Part shown: positions 1 through 7,789 of the stretch, piece after piece
Layout: every line of letters starts with the position of its first letter
Numbering within the stretch: position 1 is the stretch's first letter
From: Psychrobacter coccoides
GTDB taxonomy: Bacteria; Pseudomonadota; Gammaproteobacteria; Pseudomonadales; Moraxellaceae
Direction of reading: 5' to 3'
Length of the DNA: 64,000 bases
Assembly (NCBI RefSeq): GCF_017498085.1
Contig: NZ_JAGBKM010000001.1
Coordinates: 179,021 to 243,020, forward strand
Notes under the pieces: model-generated
Told to the model about the DNA's origin: nothing
Database searches by the model: none
Seen by the model: the letters and a program-made list of their open reading frames with translations, nothing else
Program-made: the position numbers and the translations under genes

Positions 1-91
1 GGCTAGTATCCCGATATTATCTGCGTTATTTTCCTTGTTTGACTTCAATTTATCTCATTTTTATCATAATTTTCAAAATGAGGACACGCCC
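1..91. repeat. MITE-like element, partial copy (family 3)
   Basis: The stretch matches the right half of the complete element at 48580-48752 almost base for base and ends in GACACGCCC followed by TA. The left part lies outside the window. The GGGCGTGTC-type end and TA flank resemble IS5-family (IS427-group) termini; that assignment is inference. No transposase is visible. Confidence 0.6.
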
Positions 92-365
92 TAATATCAG
101 TATGCCTGATAACTTGGTGAGTTGTTGTTACTTAGTAGGACATTATCATTAAGAGTATTGCAGGGAGGACTCTCATAGCAAGGCTCGGTTATAGTAAGGA
201 TATGTATAGCAGAGTGTATAAAAAAGTGAGTGAGGCGATGGTTGAAGTGACGATTGAAGCAGTTGGGAATATAGGTGCATCTGGTCTATAGTAGATTGAC
301 TATAGTGACAGATGCACAAGAGGTTCAGTATTTATATAAAGCCCACTATAGATAGAAAGGGAGCT
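92..365. other. Intergenic stretch without a recognisable gene
   Basis: Between the MITE end and the stop of the minus-strand gene at 366 I see no credible coding frame, tRNA or terminator. A TATAGTGAC-like motif near 300 resembles the ends of the family 1 and 2 repeats but has no partner nearby. Confidence 0.4.
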
Positions 366-971
366 CTAGCTGTCAAATCGAAGACCAGACGTCTTGATGC
401 CCCAAATCAGCTCGACAAAGGCACGGTTGTTGGTCAGTGGCTCACCATCGATGATGAGTGCATAGCCACTACCATCAATCCACAAAAACACAAAACTGGT
501 CTCAGGAATAAGTAAGTTTACCTTTTGAAAAAACGAGATGGCTTGGCTTTCGATCGCCCAGCCCCGTTGCTTTTGGCGCAGCATAAAGCCGGAGAAGTCT
601 GCCGCTGCCACACTGAGCATATCTGCTTCTTCTTGGGTATAGCCGATACGTGCCAGACAAAACCCTTCATCTGAAGCAATGGCTGCTCGGCGTTTACCCG
701 ATAAGCTTGCGACGACATAAGGTAAGAACTGATCTAAAGGTAGGTTGGGGGCGGGCAAAAATGTAGAGAGCTTTTCGATAAAGCCTTGTTCGACAAAACT
801 ATCTAGCCAAAGCTCTGAGTAGTCTTCTAGCCATTCAGATACCAGCAGTGTCTCACGTCCCGACAGAAGTGCTTGTAATGCCAACTGCATCGGCGTTGGT
901 TCACTTTGAGAAAATGCCTCAAACACACCAGCAGGCGTCAGAGTGATATAGTTTTTATGAGACGTGGACAT
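366..971 (-). CDS. Unknown protein with Roadblock/LC7-like C-terminal half
   Basis: A 201-residue soluble protein with no signal peptide or membrane segment. I do not recognise the N-terminal ~75 residues (mostly helical, several Trp). Residues ~85-195 follow the layout of the Roadblock/LC7 protein encoded at 3155-3520: a strand with small residues (AAIASDEGF against ALISNDGL), then a TQEEADMLSVAAADFSG helix parallel to VDEDRVGAMSAALLSLG, then further strands. This is a by-eye similarity, not a profile match. It is the last gene of the minus-strand set starting at 3520, 88 bp after its neighbour, with an AAGGTA ribosome site before the ATG. A regulatory or scaffolding role is inference. Confidence 0.55.
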   Translation of the reverse strand: MSTSHKNYITLTPAGVFEAFSQSEPTPMQLALQALLSGRETLLVSEWLEDYSELWLDSFVEQGFIEKLSTFLPAPNLPLDQFLPYVVASLSGKRRAAIASDEGFCLARIGYTQEEADMLSVAAADFSGFMLRQKQRGWAIESQAISFFQKVNLLIPETSFVFLWIDGSGYALIIDGEPLTNNRAFVELIWGIKTSGLRFDS

Positions 972-1059
972 GAGAGATACCTTGTAAATCGTTAGAAGAA
1001 AAATAATCTATGATCTATGAACATGCAAAAACCAGGCCATAAGAGGATGTCTTATTGTC

Positions 1060-1710
1060 TTAATGTACACTTGAGGGTTCACTTTCTGTTTGATGTTCAG
1101 TGTCAATCTGCTCTAGCTGTCTTTGACACGCATTCCAGCGTTCATCAAACTGCCAATCGCTTTTACCTAAACGAAACCAAACAATAGAAAATGCCAGCCG
1201 GTCATTACAAGCCAGACAATGCGCAAAAAACTCATGCTCAACTTGTTGAATGGTGCTTAAGTTACCTGCGTCACGTGCTGCCATCAGCTCGTTAGTAATG
1301 TTTTTGGCGATTTCTTTAGCGTCATCACTACTGATACGTAAGCGGTGGGTTTGCACGTTTAGCGAAGGGGTCACTAAGACGCTCCACCGAGTTGCAAACT
1401 CGCTGCTGTGCTTGATGTAGTCAAGCTTGTTCATACAGTTATGGAAGGCTTGCTCTATCTGTGGATGTAGTCGACCTTTGATGCGACTGAATATCTCTTC
1501 AATATCATAAGGAATATCATACCAACAGCCATAAAAAAAGTCAGCAACCGCACCTTGTAACGGCTCTTTTTCGCTCAGCAGTAAGGCTGCATCAAGGCGC
1601 TGTTCATGATAATGACGGTTATTAGGGGTCAAAAAAATCTTGCGTGAATAGTAACGAAAGGCTTGGCGTGCCTCTATTTCAGTTTCATTGACAAGGTCTA
1701 TATCAGACAT
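1060..1710 (-). CDS. Hypothetical protein, helical, in Roadblock/PAS operon
   Basis: A 216-residue soluble protein that I cannot assign to a family. It is rich in charged and aromatic residues, has no signal peptide or membrane segment, and ends in an acidic tail. A Cys pair (CLAC) lies near residue 168 and another Cys near 193, too few and too spaced for a clear metal site. A strong AAAGGAC ribosome site precedes the ATG. It sits 133 bp downstream of the PhnD-like gene and 88 bp upstream of the Roadblock-like gene at 366-971, all on one strand, which suggests co-expression. Its function is unknown. Confidence 0.7.
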   Translation of the reverse strand: MSDIDLVNETEIEARQAFRYYSRKIFLTPNNRHYHEQRLDAALLLSEKEPLQGAVADFFYGCWYDIPYDIEEIFSRIKGRLHPQIEQAFHNCMNKLDYIKHSSEFATRWSVLVTPSLNVQTHRLRISSDDAKEIAKNITNELMAARDAGNLSTIQQVEHEFFAHCLACNDRLAFSIVWFRLGKSDWQFDERWNACQRQLEQIDTEHQTESEPSSVH

Positions 1711-1843
1711 AAGGGTGTCCTTTAGGTCATATCATCGTTGTGATTGACACCATCACTATAATAGGCGCATTATAGTGACAGTGGTTACTAGGCCAGCTGA
1801 GGACATGACCTATTTAAACAAGGTAAAAAACACGAATGCGCTG

Positions 1844-2593
1844 CTAGTCGAGCAAAGTTTCCATCAAGTCAATCATGAATTCAGCGTCTTCTTCATTCAT
1901 GGCCTCAAAACCTTCAGGCATCCCAAGCTCTATGAGCGCATTTTTGCCATCATCGTCTTTGTGAAAATCAAGCACCGCTTGACGTAGTTCATCCTCTTTG
2001 ACAAAGCCATCTTTTACCAACAAAACGTGGCTGATGGTTGCCAAGTCACTCTCAATCAGTACCGTCAGCTGCATTTTGGTCAGACGAGATAAGCCATGAT
2101 AAATCTCTGCCAAAAACATAGCCGCTTGCGCCTCACCCTTGATCAGCTGTCTTGCTGCTGCCTGGTAGTTTTCAGTCACTGTCCAGTTGAGATCAGGCTC
2201 TGTTAAGTCGACGGCTTCTAGCAAACGTAAACCGATCAGTTTGACATCACGGTTGTCTGCCATAGCGACAGTAGCACCTTTAGACAAGTCCTCTAGGGTA
2301 TGGATATCGCTTGCAGCAGAGGCCGCAATTACCATTTCATCAGACTTGCCGATAGGGCGAGCGATAGCACGATATCCCTTTTCACGGATCAAAGTTGCGG
2401 CATCAAATGGGTTGGCATAGACTAAATCGATATTGCCTTCGTCAATTTTTTCGATTTGCTCAGAGTGTGATGCAGGCGTGATTAGATGTAGTTTCATGCT
2501 CGCACGTTTTTGTAGTAGCGTGTTGAACATATGCCAACCTGCAAAGCGTTCAGGAGAGAAGTCAGGGGCAATTAACATATTGTGTGTTGTCAT
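1844..2593 (-). CDS. PhnD-like substrate-binding protein without signal peptide
   Basis: About 249 residues with the character of the phosphate/phosphite/phosphonate (PhnD-type) periplasmic-binding fold. An N-terminal strand is followed by EGNIDLVYANPFDAATL, where this family contacts ligand, then by a domain with DLSKGATVAMAD and the expected hinge layout. Unlike transporter-linked members it starts directly with MTTHNMLIAPDFS and has no signal peptide or lipobox, and no permease or ATPase gene is near, so it should be cytoplasmic. The second of two adjacent ATGs (2593) has the better spacing to the AGGAGGG site, which overlaps the stop of the PAS gene, so translational coupling is likely. 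Inference: a ligand sensor domain, not a transporter part. Confidence 0.72.
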   Translation of the reverse strand: MTTHNMLIAPDFSPERFAGWHMFNTLLQKRASMKLHLITPASHSEQIEKIDEGNIDLVYANPFDAATLIREKGYRAIARPIGKSDEMVIAASAASDIHTLEDLSKGATVAMADNRDVKLIGLRLLEAVDLTEPDLNWTVTENYQAAARQLIKGEAQAAMFLAEIYHGLSRLTKMQLTVLIESDLATISHVLLVKDGFVKEDELRQAVLDFHKDDDGKNALIELGMPEGFEAMNEEDAEFMIDLMETLLD

Positions 2594-2596
2594 CAT

Positions 2597-3091
2597 TTAG
2601 CCCTCCTCATTTTGTTGCATTTGCGCATATTGGGCAGTAGCGGCTTCGATTTTGCTACGTGATGGCTTACGGCGTACTGACGTATATCCGACAGTCTCAC
2701 CGCGGCGCACATTGGGTACGACAGTGGCGTAAACCCAGTAGTGACTGCCATCTTTACATAGGTTTTTGACATAGCCATGCCATTTATTACCTGACTTTAC
2801 GGTATCCCAGAGGTCTTTATAAGCCGCTTTTGGCATGTCAGGGTGACGCAAGATGGATTGTGGCTGACCGATAAGCTCGTCTTCGCTGTAGCCGCTAATC
2901 TCGACAAAGGCGTCGTTGACGTGGGTTAAGACACCATCCAAATCAGTACGTGAGACGATAAGCTTGCCGTCAGGATAAGGGCGTTCGATACCCGTATCAT
3001 AGACAGTGCGTGAGGTACCATCATAATAAGTCAATGTGGTCTGCTCAAAAGGCTTGTCAGGTTTGACGGCATTAGGGATTGGAGAACCCAT
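2597..3091 (-). CDS. Aer-type PAS domain protein
   Basis: A 164-residue protein consisting essentially of one PAS domain (about residues 45-145). It closely follows the N-terminal PAS of the aerotaxis receptor Aer: a TDLDGVLTHVNDAFVEISGY segment, then RHPDMPKAAYKDLW, then a YWVYATVVP segment and a GYTSVR strand. In Aer this domain binds FAD and senses redox state; FAD binding here is inference from the resemblance. There is no HAMP, kinase, GGDEF or methyl-accepting part, so it must signal through a partner. AGGAG precedes the ATG. It lies 63 bp downstream of the Roadblock gene and abuts the PhnD-like gene. Confidence 0.82.
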   Translation of the reverse strand: MGSPIPNAVKPDKPFEQTTLTYYDGTSRTVYDTGIERPYPDGKLIVSRTDLDGVLTHVNDAFVEISGYSEDELIGQPQSILRHPDMPKAAYKDLWDTVKSGNKWHGYVKNLCKDGSHYWVYATVVPNVRRGETVGYTSVRRKPSRSKIEAATAQYAQMQQNEEG

Positions 3092-3154
3092 AATAATCTC
3101 CTGTATTTATCGTTATAGTTATAATGAGTAAAAGTGCAGTTGTTCAAAAGCAAC

Positions 3155-3520
3155 TTATGAGATGAGCTTTGACAGAGCTGCTGAGGCACGTTTGATATCC
3201 AAAAATATAAGCCCAAGCTTGGCATTTGGTTTTGCCATAATCGTCAATACGGCTTCTTCTCCTGCTGAAGTAGTGATGACGTAACCATCCTCACCCTGAA
3301 TCATGATGCGATCAATACTACCGCGAGCCAGCTCTTTACCTGCTCGATCACCCAAAGACAATAAGGCCGCTGACATCGCACCAACACGATCTTCATCAAC
3401 GCCTGTCGGTAGGGCTGAGGCAATCATTAAACCATCATTAGAAATTAGAGCAGATGCTTCCACATCAGCTGATGAGCTATTTAGGTCTTCTAGAATTTGT
3501 TGGAAAGAATCTGTACGCAT
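3155..3520 (-). CDS. Roadblock/LC7 domain protein (MglB-like)
   Basis: A 121-residue single-domain protein of the Roadblock/LC7 family: ASALISNDGLMIAS strand pair, a VGAMSAALLSLGDRAGKEL helix, then GEDGYVITTSAGEEAVLTIMA strands and a C-terminal helix. Bacterial members such as MglB form homodimers and usually regulate Ras-like GTPases (MglA) or act as scaffolds in polarity and signalling. No GTPase gene is adjacent here. It is the first gene of a five-gene minus-strand set and has ~640 bp of non-coding DNA upstream. Family assignment is confident; partner and role are not. Confidence 0.85.
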   Translation of the reverse strand: MRTDSFQQILEDLNSSSADVEASALISNDGLMIASALPTGVDEDRVGAMSAALLSLGDRAGKELARGSIDRIMIQGEDGYVITTSAGEEAVLTIMAKPNAKLGLIFLDIKRASAALSKLIS

Positions 3521-4163
3521 AGGTTTTCTCTGCTACTTGTTATTAAATGGATACAAACCAGTCATTGATAAAACATAAATAATAGTGCAATCACTAGTGC
3601 AGGCATTATAATACCTTACTACTTATATTGATATGGATGTTTGGATTTTATTTTAAAAAATAGATGGTTTTATACCGCTTGTATGTATTTTAGTACCGCT
3701 AAATACGTTTTTGTAGCTATATATCACTACTTGTGAAAGATTTAGACGTACTGCTCTATTTGTCAGCTGCTATAACCGTTCATAATTAGTAGCATTTATA
3801 TGTGTATCTGGGATTGACTTTTTTCAGCAGCAAGGTAAATTAAATGGGATAGGTTAAGTAACGAGTTGTATCTAATCCCACGTTAAAGCTGCTTACTACC
3901 TGCATGATCTATGTAATACTGTCTCCATTCATACCATCTCAGTGATTAAAATCAGTATGTATGAAGTTCAAGAATGATAAGGTCATCCTCTATGTGTCAT
4001 AGCGGCTGCTCAGTCGCCTAGCCTGTCAAACCACAATCCCGCCTGCTTTTGTGTATTAAAGGCACAAAAGCATAAGCATGCAGCAGCAGTGTTATTTATA
4101 GCAATATGATGTTGCTCTGATGTAATCCAGTCACACTACCTGTACTATCGTTAAGGAAACTAT
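3521..4163. other. Long intergenic region between Roadblock operon and gdhA
   Basis: This 643-bp AT-rich region separates divergent transcription units and must hold both promoters. I found no convincing ORF, RNA gene or repeat-family copy. The only clear structure is the 9-bp inverted repeat at 4045-4071. Confidence 0.5.
4045..4071 (+). promoter_or_regulatory. Perfect 9-bp inverted repeat upstream of gdhA
   Basis: GCTTTTGTG (4045-4053) and CACAAAAGC (4063-4071) form a perfect inverted repeat with a 9-nt spacer, about 93 bp before the gdhA start. It could be an operator or an mRNA hairpin in the leader. There is no T-run, so it is not an ordinary terminator. Confidence 0.4.
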
Positions 4164-5510
4164 ATGAGTATTAGCCAGGCCATCCAAAATATTGAAGCAC
4201 GCTATACGCACCAGCCCGAGTTTGTTCAAGCAGTAAAAGAAGTTGCCCTTACCATTGCTCCTTTATATGAAGCCCATCCAGAATACGAAAAATTCAAAAT
4301 ATTTGAGCGTTTGGTAGAGCCAGATCGGGTTATTGGTTTTCGTATCAACTGGGAGAACGATAAAGGAGAAGTACAGGTTAACCGCGGTTGGCGTGTGCAG
4401 TTTAGCAATGCGTTAGGGCCGTACAAAGGTGGTGTTCGCTTCCACCCAACCGTCAACCAATCGGTACTCAAGTTTTTGGGTTTTGAGCAAATATTTAAAA
4501 ACGCTTTGACTGGCCTGCCTATGGGTGGTGGTAAAGGTGGCTCAGACTTTGATCCTAAAGGAAAAACCGATAGTGAAATTCGCCGTTTTTGCTATGCCTT
4601 TATGCGTGAGCTGCATCATTATGTAAACAAAGATATTGACGTACCGGCCGGAGATATCGGGGTCGGTGGCCGTGAGGTCAGCTATATGTTTGCCATGTAT
4701 AAAAACCTAACCCACGAATACGGCGGCGTATTGACGGGTAAAGGTGTGGGCTTTGGCGGTAGTTTGATGCGTACAGAAGCCACAGGTTACGGCGCAGTTT
4801 ACTTCTTAGAAAATATGCTAAAAGCACAGCACGAACACATCAAAGACAAAACAGTACTCATCTCAGGTGCAGGTAACGTCTCATTGCATGCGGCCGAAAA
4901 GGTTTGTATGTTGGGCGGTAAAGTGGTGACTGTCTCTGACTCTCAAGGGTGTTTGTATGATGAAAAAGGCCTAAATCAAGAAAAAATTGATTGGCTAAAA
5001 AATCAAAAAGAAGAAGGTAAGCCCTTAGCTGACTATGTTAGTGTCTATGGTGGAGAGTGGTTTGCTCAGCAAAAACCATGGCATATCAAAGGCGATATCG
5101 CAATCCCTTCAGCGACGCAAAACGAAGTTAATGAGGACGATGCCAAGCTGATGGTCGAAAACGGTATCAAATATGTCGTTGAAGGCGCTAATATGCCGTT
5201 GACTGCTGATGCTGTTGATCATATTCGTTTGCACCGTGTGCATTACGCACCAGGTAAAGCAGCCAATGCTGGCGGCGTGGCTGTATCTGCGCTTGAGATG
5301 TCACAAAACTCAGTACGCCAGTATAAAACTTTTGAACAAATTGATTTGCGCCTGAAAAATATCATGAAAAACATTCATGATTGTGCCGCAGATGCTTCAG
5401 AAGCATACAACCGAACAGATAATGGTTATATTGATTATATGGCTGGTGCAAACATTGTCGGGTTTAAACGTGTGGCTGATGCTTTGTGTGCTTATGGCAT
5501 CTTAAACTAA
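4164..5510 (+). CDS. gdhA: Glutamate dehydrogenase, likely NADP-specific
   Basis: A 448-residue enzyme of the hexameric bacterial GDH class, normal in length. It interconverts 2-oxoglutarate plus ammonium and glutamate, mainly in assimilation. The substrate site LPMGGGKGGSDFDPKG lies at about residues 118-133 with the catalytic-type Lys near 124, and a Rossmann segment with SGAGNVSLHAAE follows around 235. AAGGAA precedes the ATG. NADP rather than NAD specificity is inferred from the overall resemblance to GdhA. The gene is monocistronic, with a long leader and a terminator at 5681-5719. A family 2 repeat lies between its stop and that terminator. Confidence 0.95.
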   Translation: MSISQAIQNIEARYTHQPEFVQAVKEVALTIAPLYEAHPEYEKFKIFERLVEPDRVIGFRINWENDKGEVQVNRGWRVQFSNALGPYKGGVRFHPTVNQSVLKFLGFEQIFKNALTGLPMGGGKGGSDFDPKGKTDSEIRRFCYAFMRELHHYVNKDIDVPAGDIGVGGREVSYMFAMYKNLTHEYGGVLTGKGVGFGGSLMRTEATGYGAVYFLENMLKAQHEHIKDKTVLISGAGNVSLHAAEKVCMLGGKVVTVSDSQGCLYDEKGLNQEKIDWLKNQKEEGKPLADYVSVYGGEWFAQQKPWHIKGDIAIPSATQNEVNEDDAKLMVENGIKYVVEGANMPLTADAVDHIRLHRVHYAPGKAANAGGVAVSALEMSQNSVRQYKTFEQIDLRLKNIMKNIHDCAADASEAYNRTDNGYIDYMAGANIVGFKRVADALCAYGILN

Positions 5511-5541
5511 TGAGCAGCGAGCCAATCGATAAAAAGTCATG

Positions 5542-5651
5542 ATATAGTCGGAGTACTTTTAAACTGCTACGGTGTTACCCGCCCTAGATGTACTTAGTAT
5601 ACTATCTGCGGTCGGTCGCCTTGTAGCGATTTTAAAACTCCTTGACTATAG
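5542..5651. repeat. Family 2 palindromic repeat, copy 1
   Basis: About 110 bp starting with ATAGTCGGAGTACTTTTAAA and ending with a related inverted arm ACTCCTTGACTATAG. It matches, in inverted orientation, the element at 54070-54180 with only about six or seven differences by eye. It is non-coding and MITE-like. Confidence 0.75.
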
Positions 5652-5680
5652 TACAGCGACTTGGCTGTCAGCATCGTCTG

Positions 5681-5719
5681 AAATACCGCATCTACCTTTT
5701 ATAGATGCGGTATTTTTTT
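5681..5719 (+). terminator. Rho-independent terminator of gdhA
   Basis: AAATACCGCATCTA pairs with TAGATGCGGTATTT around a short loop and is followed by a T-run. Confidence 0.85.
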
Positions 5720-5969
5720 GTCCAAAAACTGTCTTATAACAATAGGTCTATCAGCACAGTCTTCTTCGATAACATGACAGCAGTTGTAATATAAGTAAAC
5801 TATAGTGAATATTGTAGATAAGTGCTTAATATACAACAGTTTTTACCTAAGATTACATTATTCCTTTTTCTTTGACAGATCATAAATAATCACCATCGCT
5901 CTTTTCTATTATCATCAGTTGTCTAAGGTCGTTTGACTCATAAAACATCACTTGATGAAAGGATTAGCA

Positions 5970-7763
5970 ATGACAGTCAACAAGGAAGTTCGTCCTGACA
6001 TTCATTCGATTTGTCTGCACTCGTTGCCTGTGCTAAAGAGCCGATTGAGCGCTACTTTTTTTGATCAGGGTGTTCATCGTGATAGATGGTTTGATCATGG
6101 CGGCTTTGATACCAGCGATGATGGCTTTATCGATAAGCGTACGAGGCCTGTTGCCTATAGTTATGAAGATAATAGCCAAGGCACAACGCCTGTTCGTTTA
6201 AGCTTTCAGTTGATGACCCGTGCTGAGCCTGCGGCAATGGTGATTGCGACCATCAAATCGTTGCTAGCCATCAAAGCGGTCGACGATGAGATTTTAATCA
6301 TAGATAACAACCATACTAAGCGTGAGCTTTATGAGCCTTTGGCAGATTTTTGTCATGGCTTGGAGCCGCATCTCAACGTGCATTTTTATCATATCGATGC
6401 GGTGACAGGGTTTAAGTCTGGTGCGCTCAATTTGGCGCTGGGACTGATGGACCCTAGCGCCAGTCATGTGGTGGTGGTCGATAGTGATTATCAAGCATTG
6501 CCACATGCTCGTGATGCCATCATCAGCGCTATCAAGGAATATCCTGAGCATGCTTTATTGCAATTTCCGCAGTTTTACCGTGATGCAGATAAAGCGGATA
6601 TCCATAGCGAATTAAACCATTATTTTAACCATCACTTATATCGATTTTTTAACCGTCAGCGGGCGTTATCTACCGGTACTTATGCGGTGATACGCCGAGA
6701 TGCTTTGGTGGGTTTAGGCGGTTGGTCAGGAGCGTCCATTACTGAAGATGCGCAGATGGGGGTGCTGCTCCATCGTATGGGTTTGCACAGTCGTTTTATA
6801 CCCAAGGTGATTGCTACCGGTATATTGCCCACCACGCTGTGTGATCTGATCGCTCAGCGGCAGCGCTGGGTATATGGCAATGCACAAGTGCTCAATAGTT
6901 ACTTTGTTAGGCCGCCGTCTTTGACCGCCGATAGCAGCGCCAATACAAATGTAAGCCAGACGATGGGCGAGCGTTTGCAGTATATGCGTGCGCATTTTTC
7001 GCAGCTGAGTGCCTGGATCAATTTCACGGGGATTTTTATCGTGCTGCATATTTGTACGCTGCTTATCGTGCTGGCGGCTCTGATAATGGGCGCACAGGTG
7101 GATATGGCAATGCTGCTTGCGCCCTTATATATGGTTTATGCCGCTTATGGCGTGTTTTTGTTGCGACGGCTGTGGGCCTATGTGCAAGACCGCTCACCAC
7201 TTAATCAGCAGGTAGCTAAGCGCTTTGCGCCAACCTTTGCCAATAAGCTACGAGCGTGGGCGCTGCATCTAAACTTTTGGGAAATCGGTGCATTGTCATG
7301 GTGGCCTGTGCTGTGGGGCCGCGACAAGCCATTTGTCTGTACGCCCAAACAGGCGGTGATCAGTAGCCGCCGCAGTGTGTGGCAGGCCAATGTTTTTGCA
7401 TTACCAAAACTGCTACTCATACTTAATGTCATTACCTTAGCCGTGACTTCACCGCTATCAGCGCTGTATTCGCCTTTGTTATTTGTTAGTGCGTTTGTGG
7501 TCACTGTCCTCAAGCTATGGTCTGCAAAAGTGGCTTTTGATAACTATGGGTATCATCCTGAGGTGGATGAGCGCTATGCTGAGGGGCAAGACATGTATGA
7601 CGAGATCAATAAAACTGTAAACCAAAGCCATGCGACTAAAAATAGTGTCGCTAAAAATAAAAATACCGCTAGAGATAATACTACTGAAAACAACGAGGGC
7701 AAAATTAACCTTAATAAAAACAAGCGCCCAAATAACATAAGCCACAATAAAATATATAGCTGA
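5970..7763 (+). CDS. Membrane glycosyltransferase family 2, processive type
   Basis: About 597 residues. The GT2 catalytic domain spans roughly residues 65-310 and holds the series expected of membrane polymerising GT2 enzymes: an early Asp, VVVVDSDY, the catalytic ITEDAQMG, and QRQRW (QxxRW). Hydrophobic membrane segments follow at about 345-395 and 480-520. The C-terminal ~55 residues are an Asn/Lys-rich tail of AT-rich codons unlike the rest. I chose the ATG at 5970, preceded by AAAGGA, over upstream in-frame TTG/ATG codons at 5952 and 5955. It is the first of four consecutive glycosyltransferase genes, so a surface glycan or glycolipid is the likely product; the sugar is unknown. Confidence 0.85.
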   Translation: MTVNKEVRPDIHSICLHSLPVLKSRLSATFFDQGVHRDRWFDHGGFDTSDDGFIDKRTRPVAYSYEDNSQGTTPVRLSFQLMTRAEPAAMVIATIKSLLAIKAVDDEILIIDNNHTKRELYEPLADFCHGLEPHLNVHFYHIDAVTGFKSGALNLALGLMDPSASHVVVVDSDYQALPHARDAIISAIKEYPEHALLQFPQFYRDADKADIHSELNHYFNHHLYRFFNRQRALSTGTYAVIRRDALVGLGGWSGASITEDAQMGVLLHRMGLHSRFIPKVIATGILPTTLCDLIAQRQRWVYGNAQVLNSYFVRPPSLTADSSANTNVSQTMGERLQYMRAHFSQLSAWINFTGIFIVLHICTLLIVLAALIMGAQVDMAMLLAPLYMVYAAYGVFLLRRLWAYVQDRSPLNQQVAKRFAPTFANKLRAWALHLNFWEIGALSWWPVLWGRDKPFVCTPKQAVISSRRSVWQANVFALPKLLLILNVITLAVTSPLSALYSPLLFVSAFVVTVLKLWSAKVAFDNYGYHPEVDERYAEGQDMYDEINKTVNQSHATKNSVAKNKNTARDNTTENNEGKINLNKNKRPNNISHNKIYS

Positions 7764-7789
7764 ATAATAAAATAAAAAATGGATGACGT

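Larger units (their letters stand above)
5511..5951. other. Intergenic region holding a repeat and the gdhA terminator
   Basis: It contains the family 2 repeat (5542-5651) and the hairpin terminator (5681-5719). The remaining ~230 bp before the glycosyltransferase cluster are AT-rich with no ORF seen, and presumably carry its promoter. Confidence 0.6.

Noticed and set aside
312..515. Open frame on the plus strand at the window start
   Set aside because: Mostly antisense to the Roadblock-like gene at 366-971, no ribosome site.
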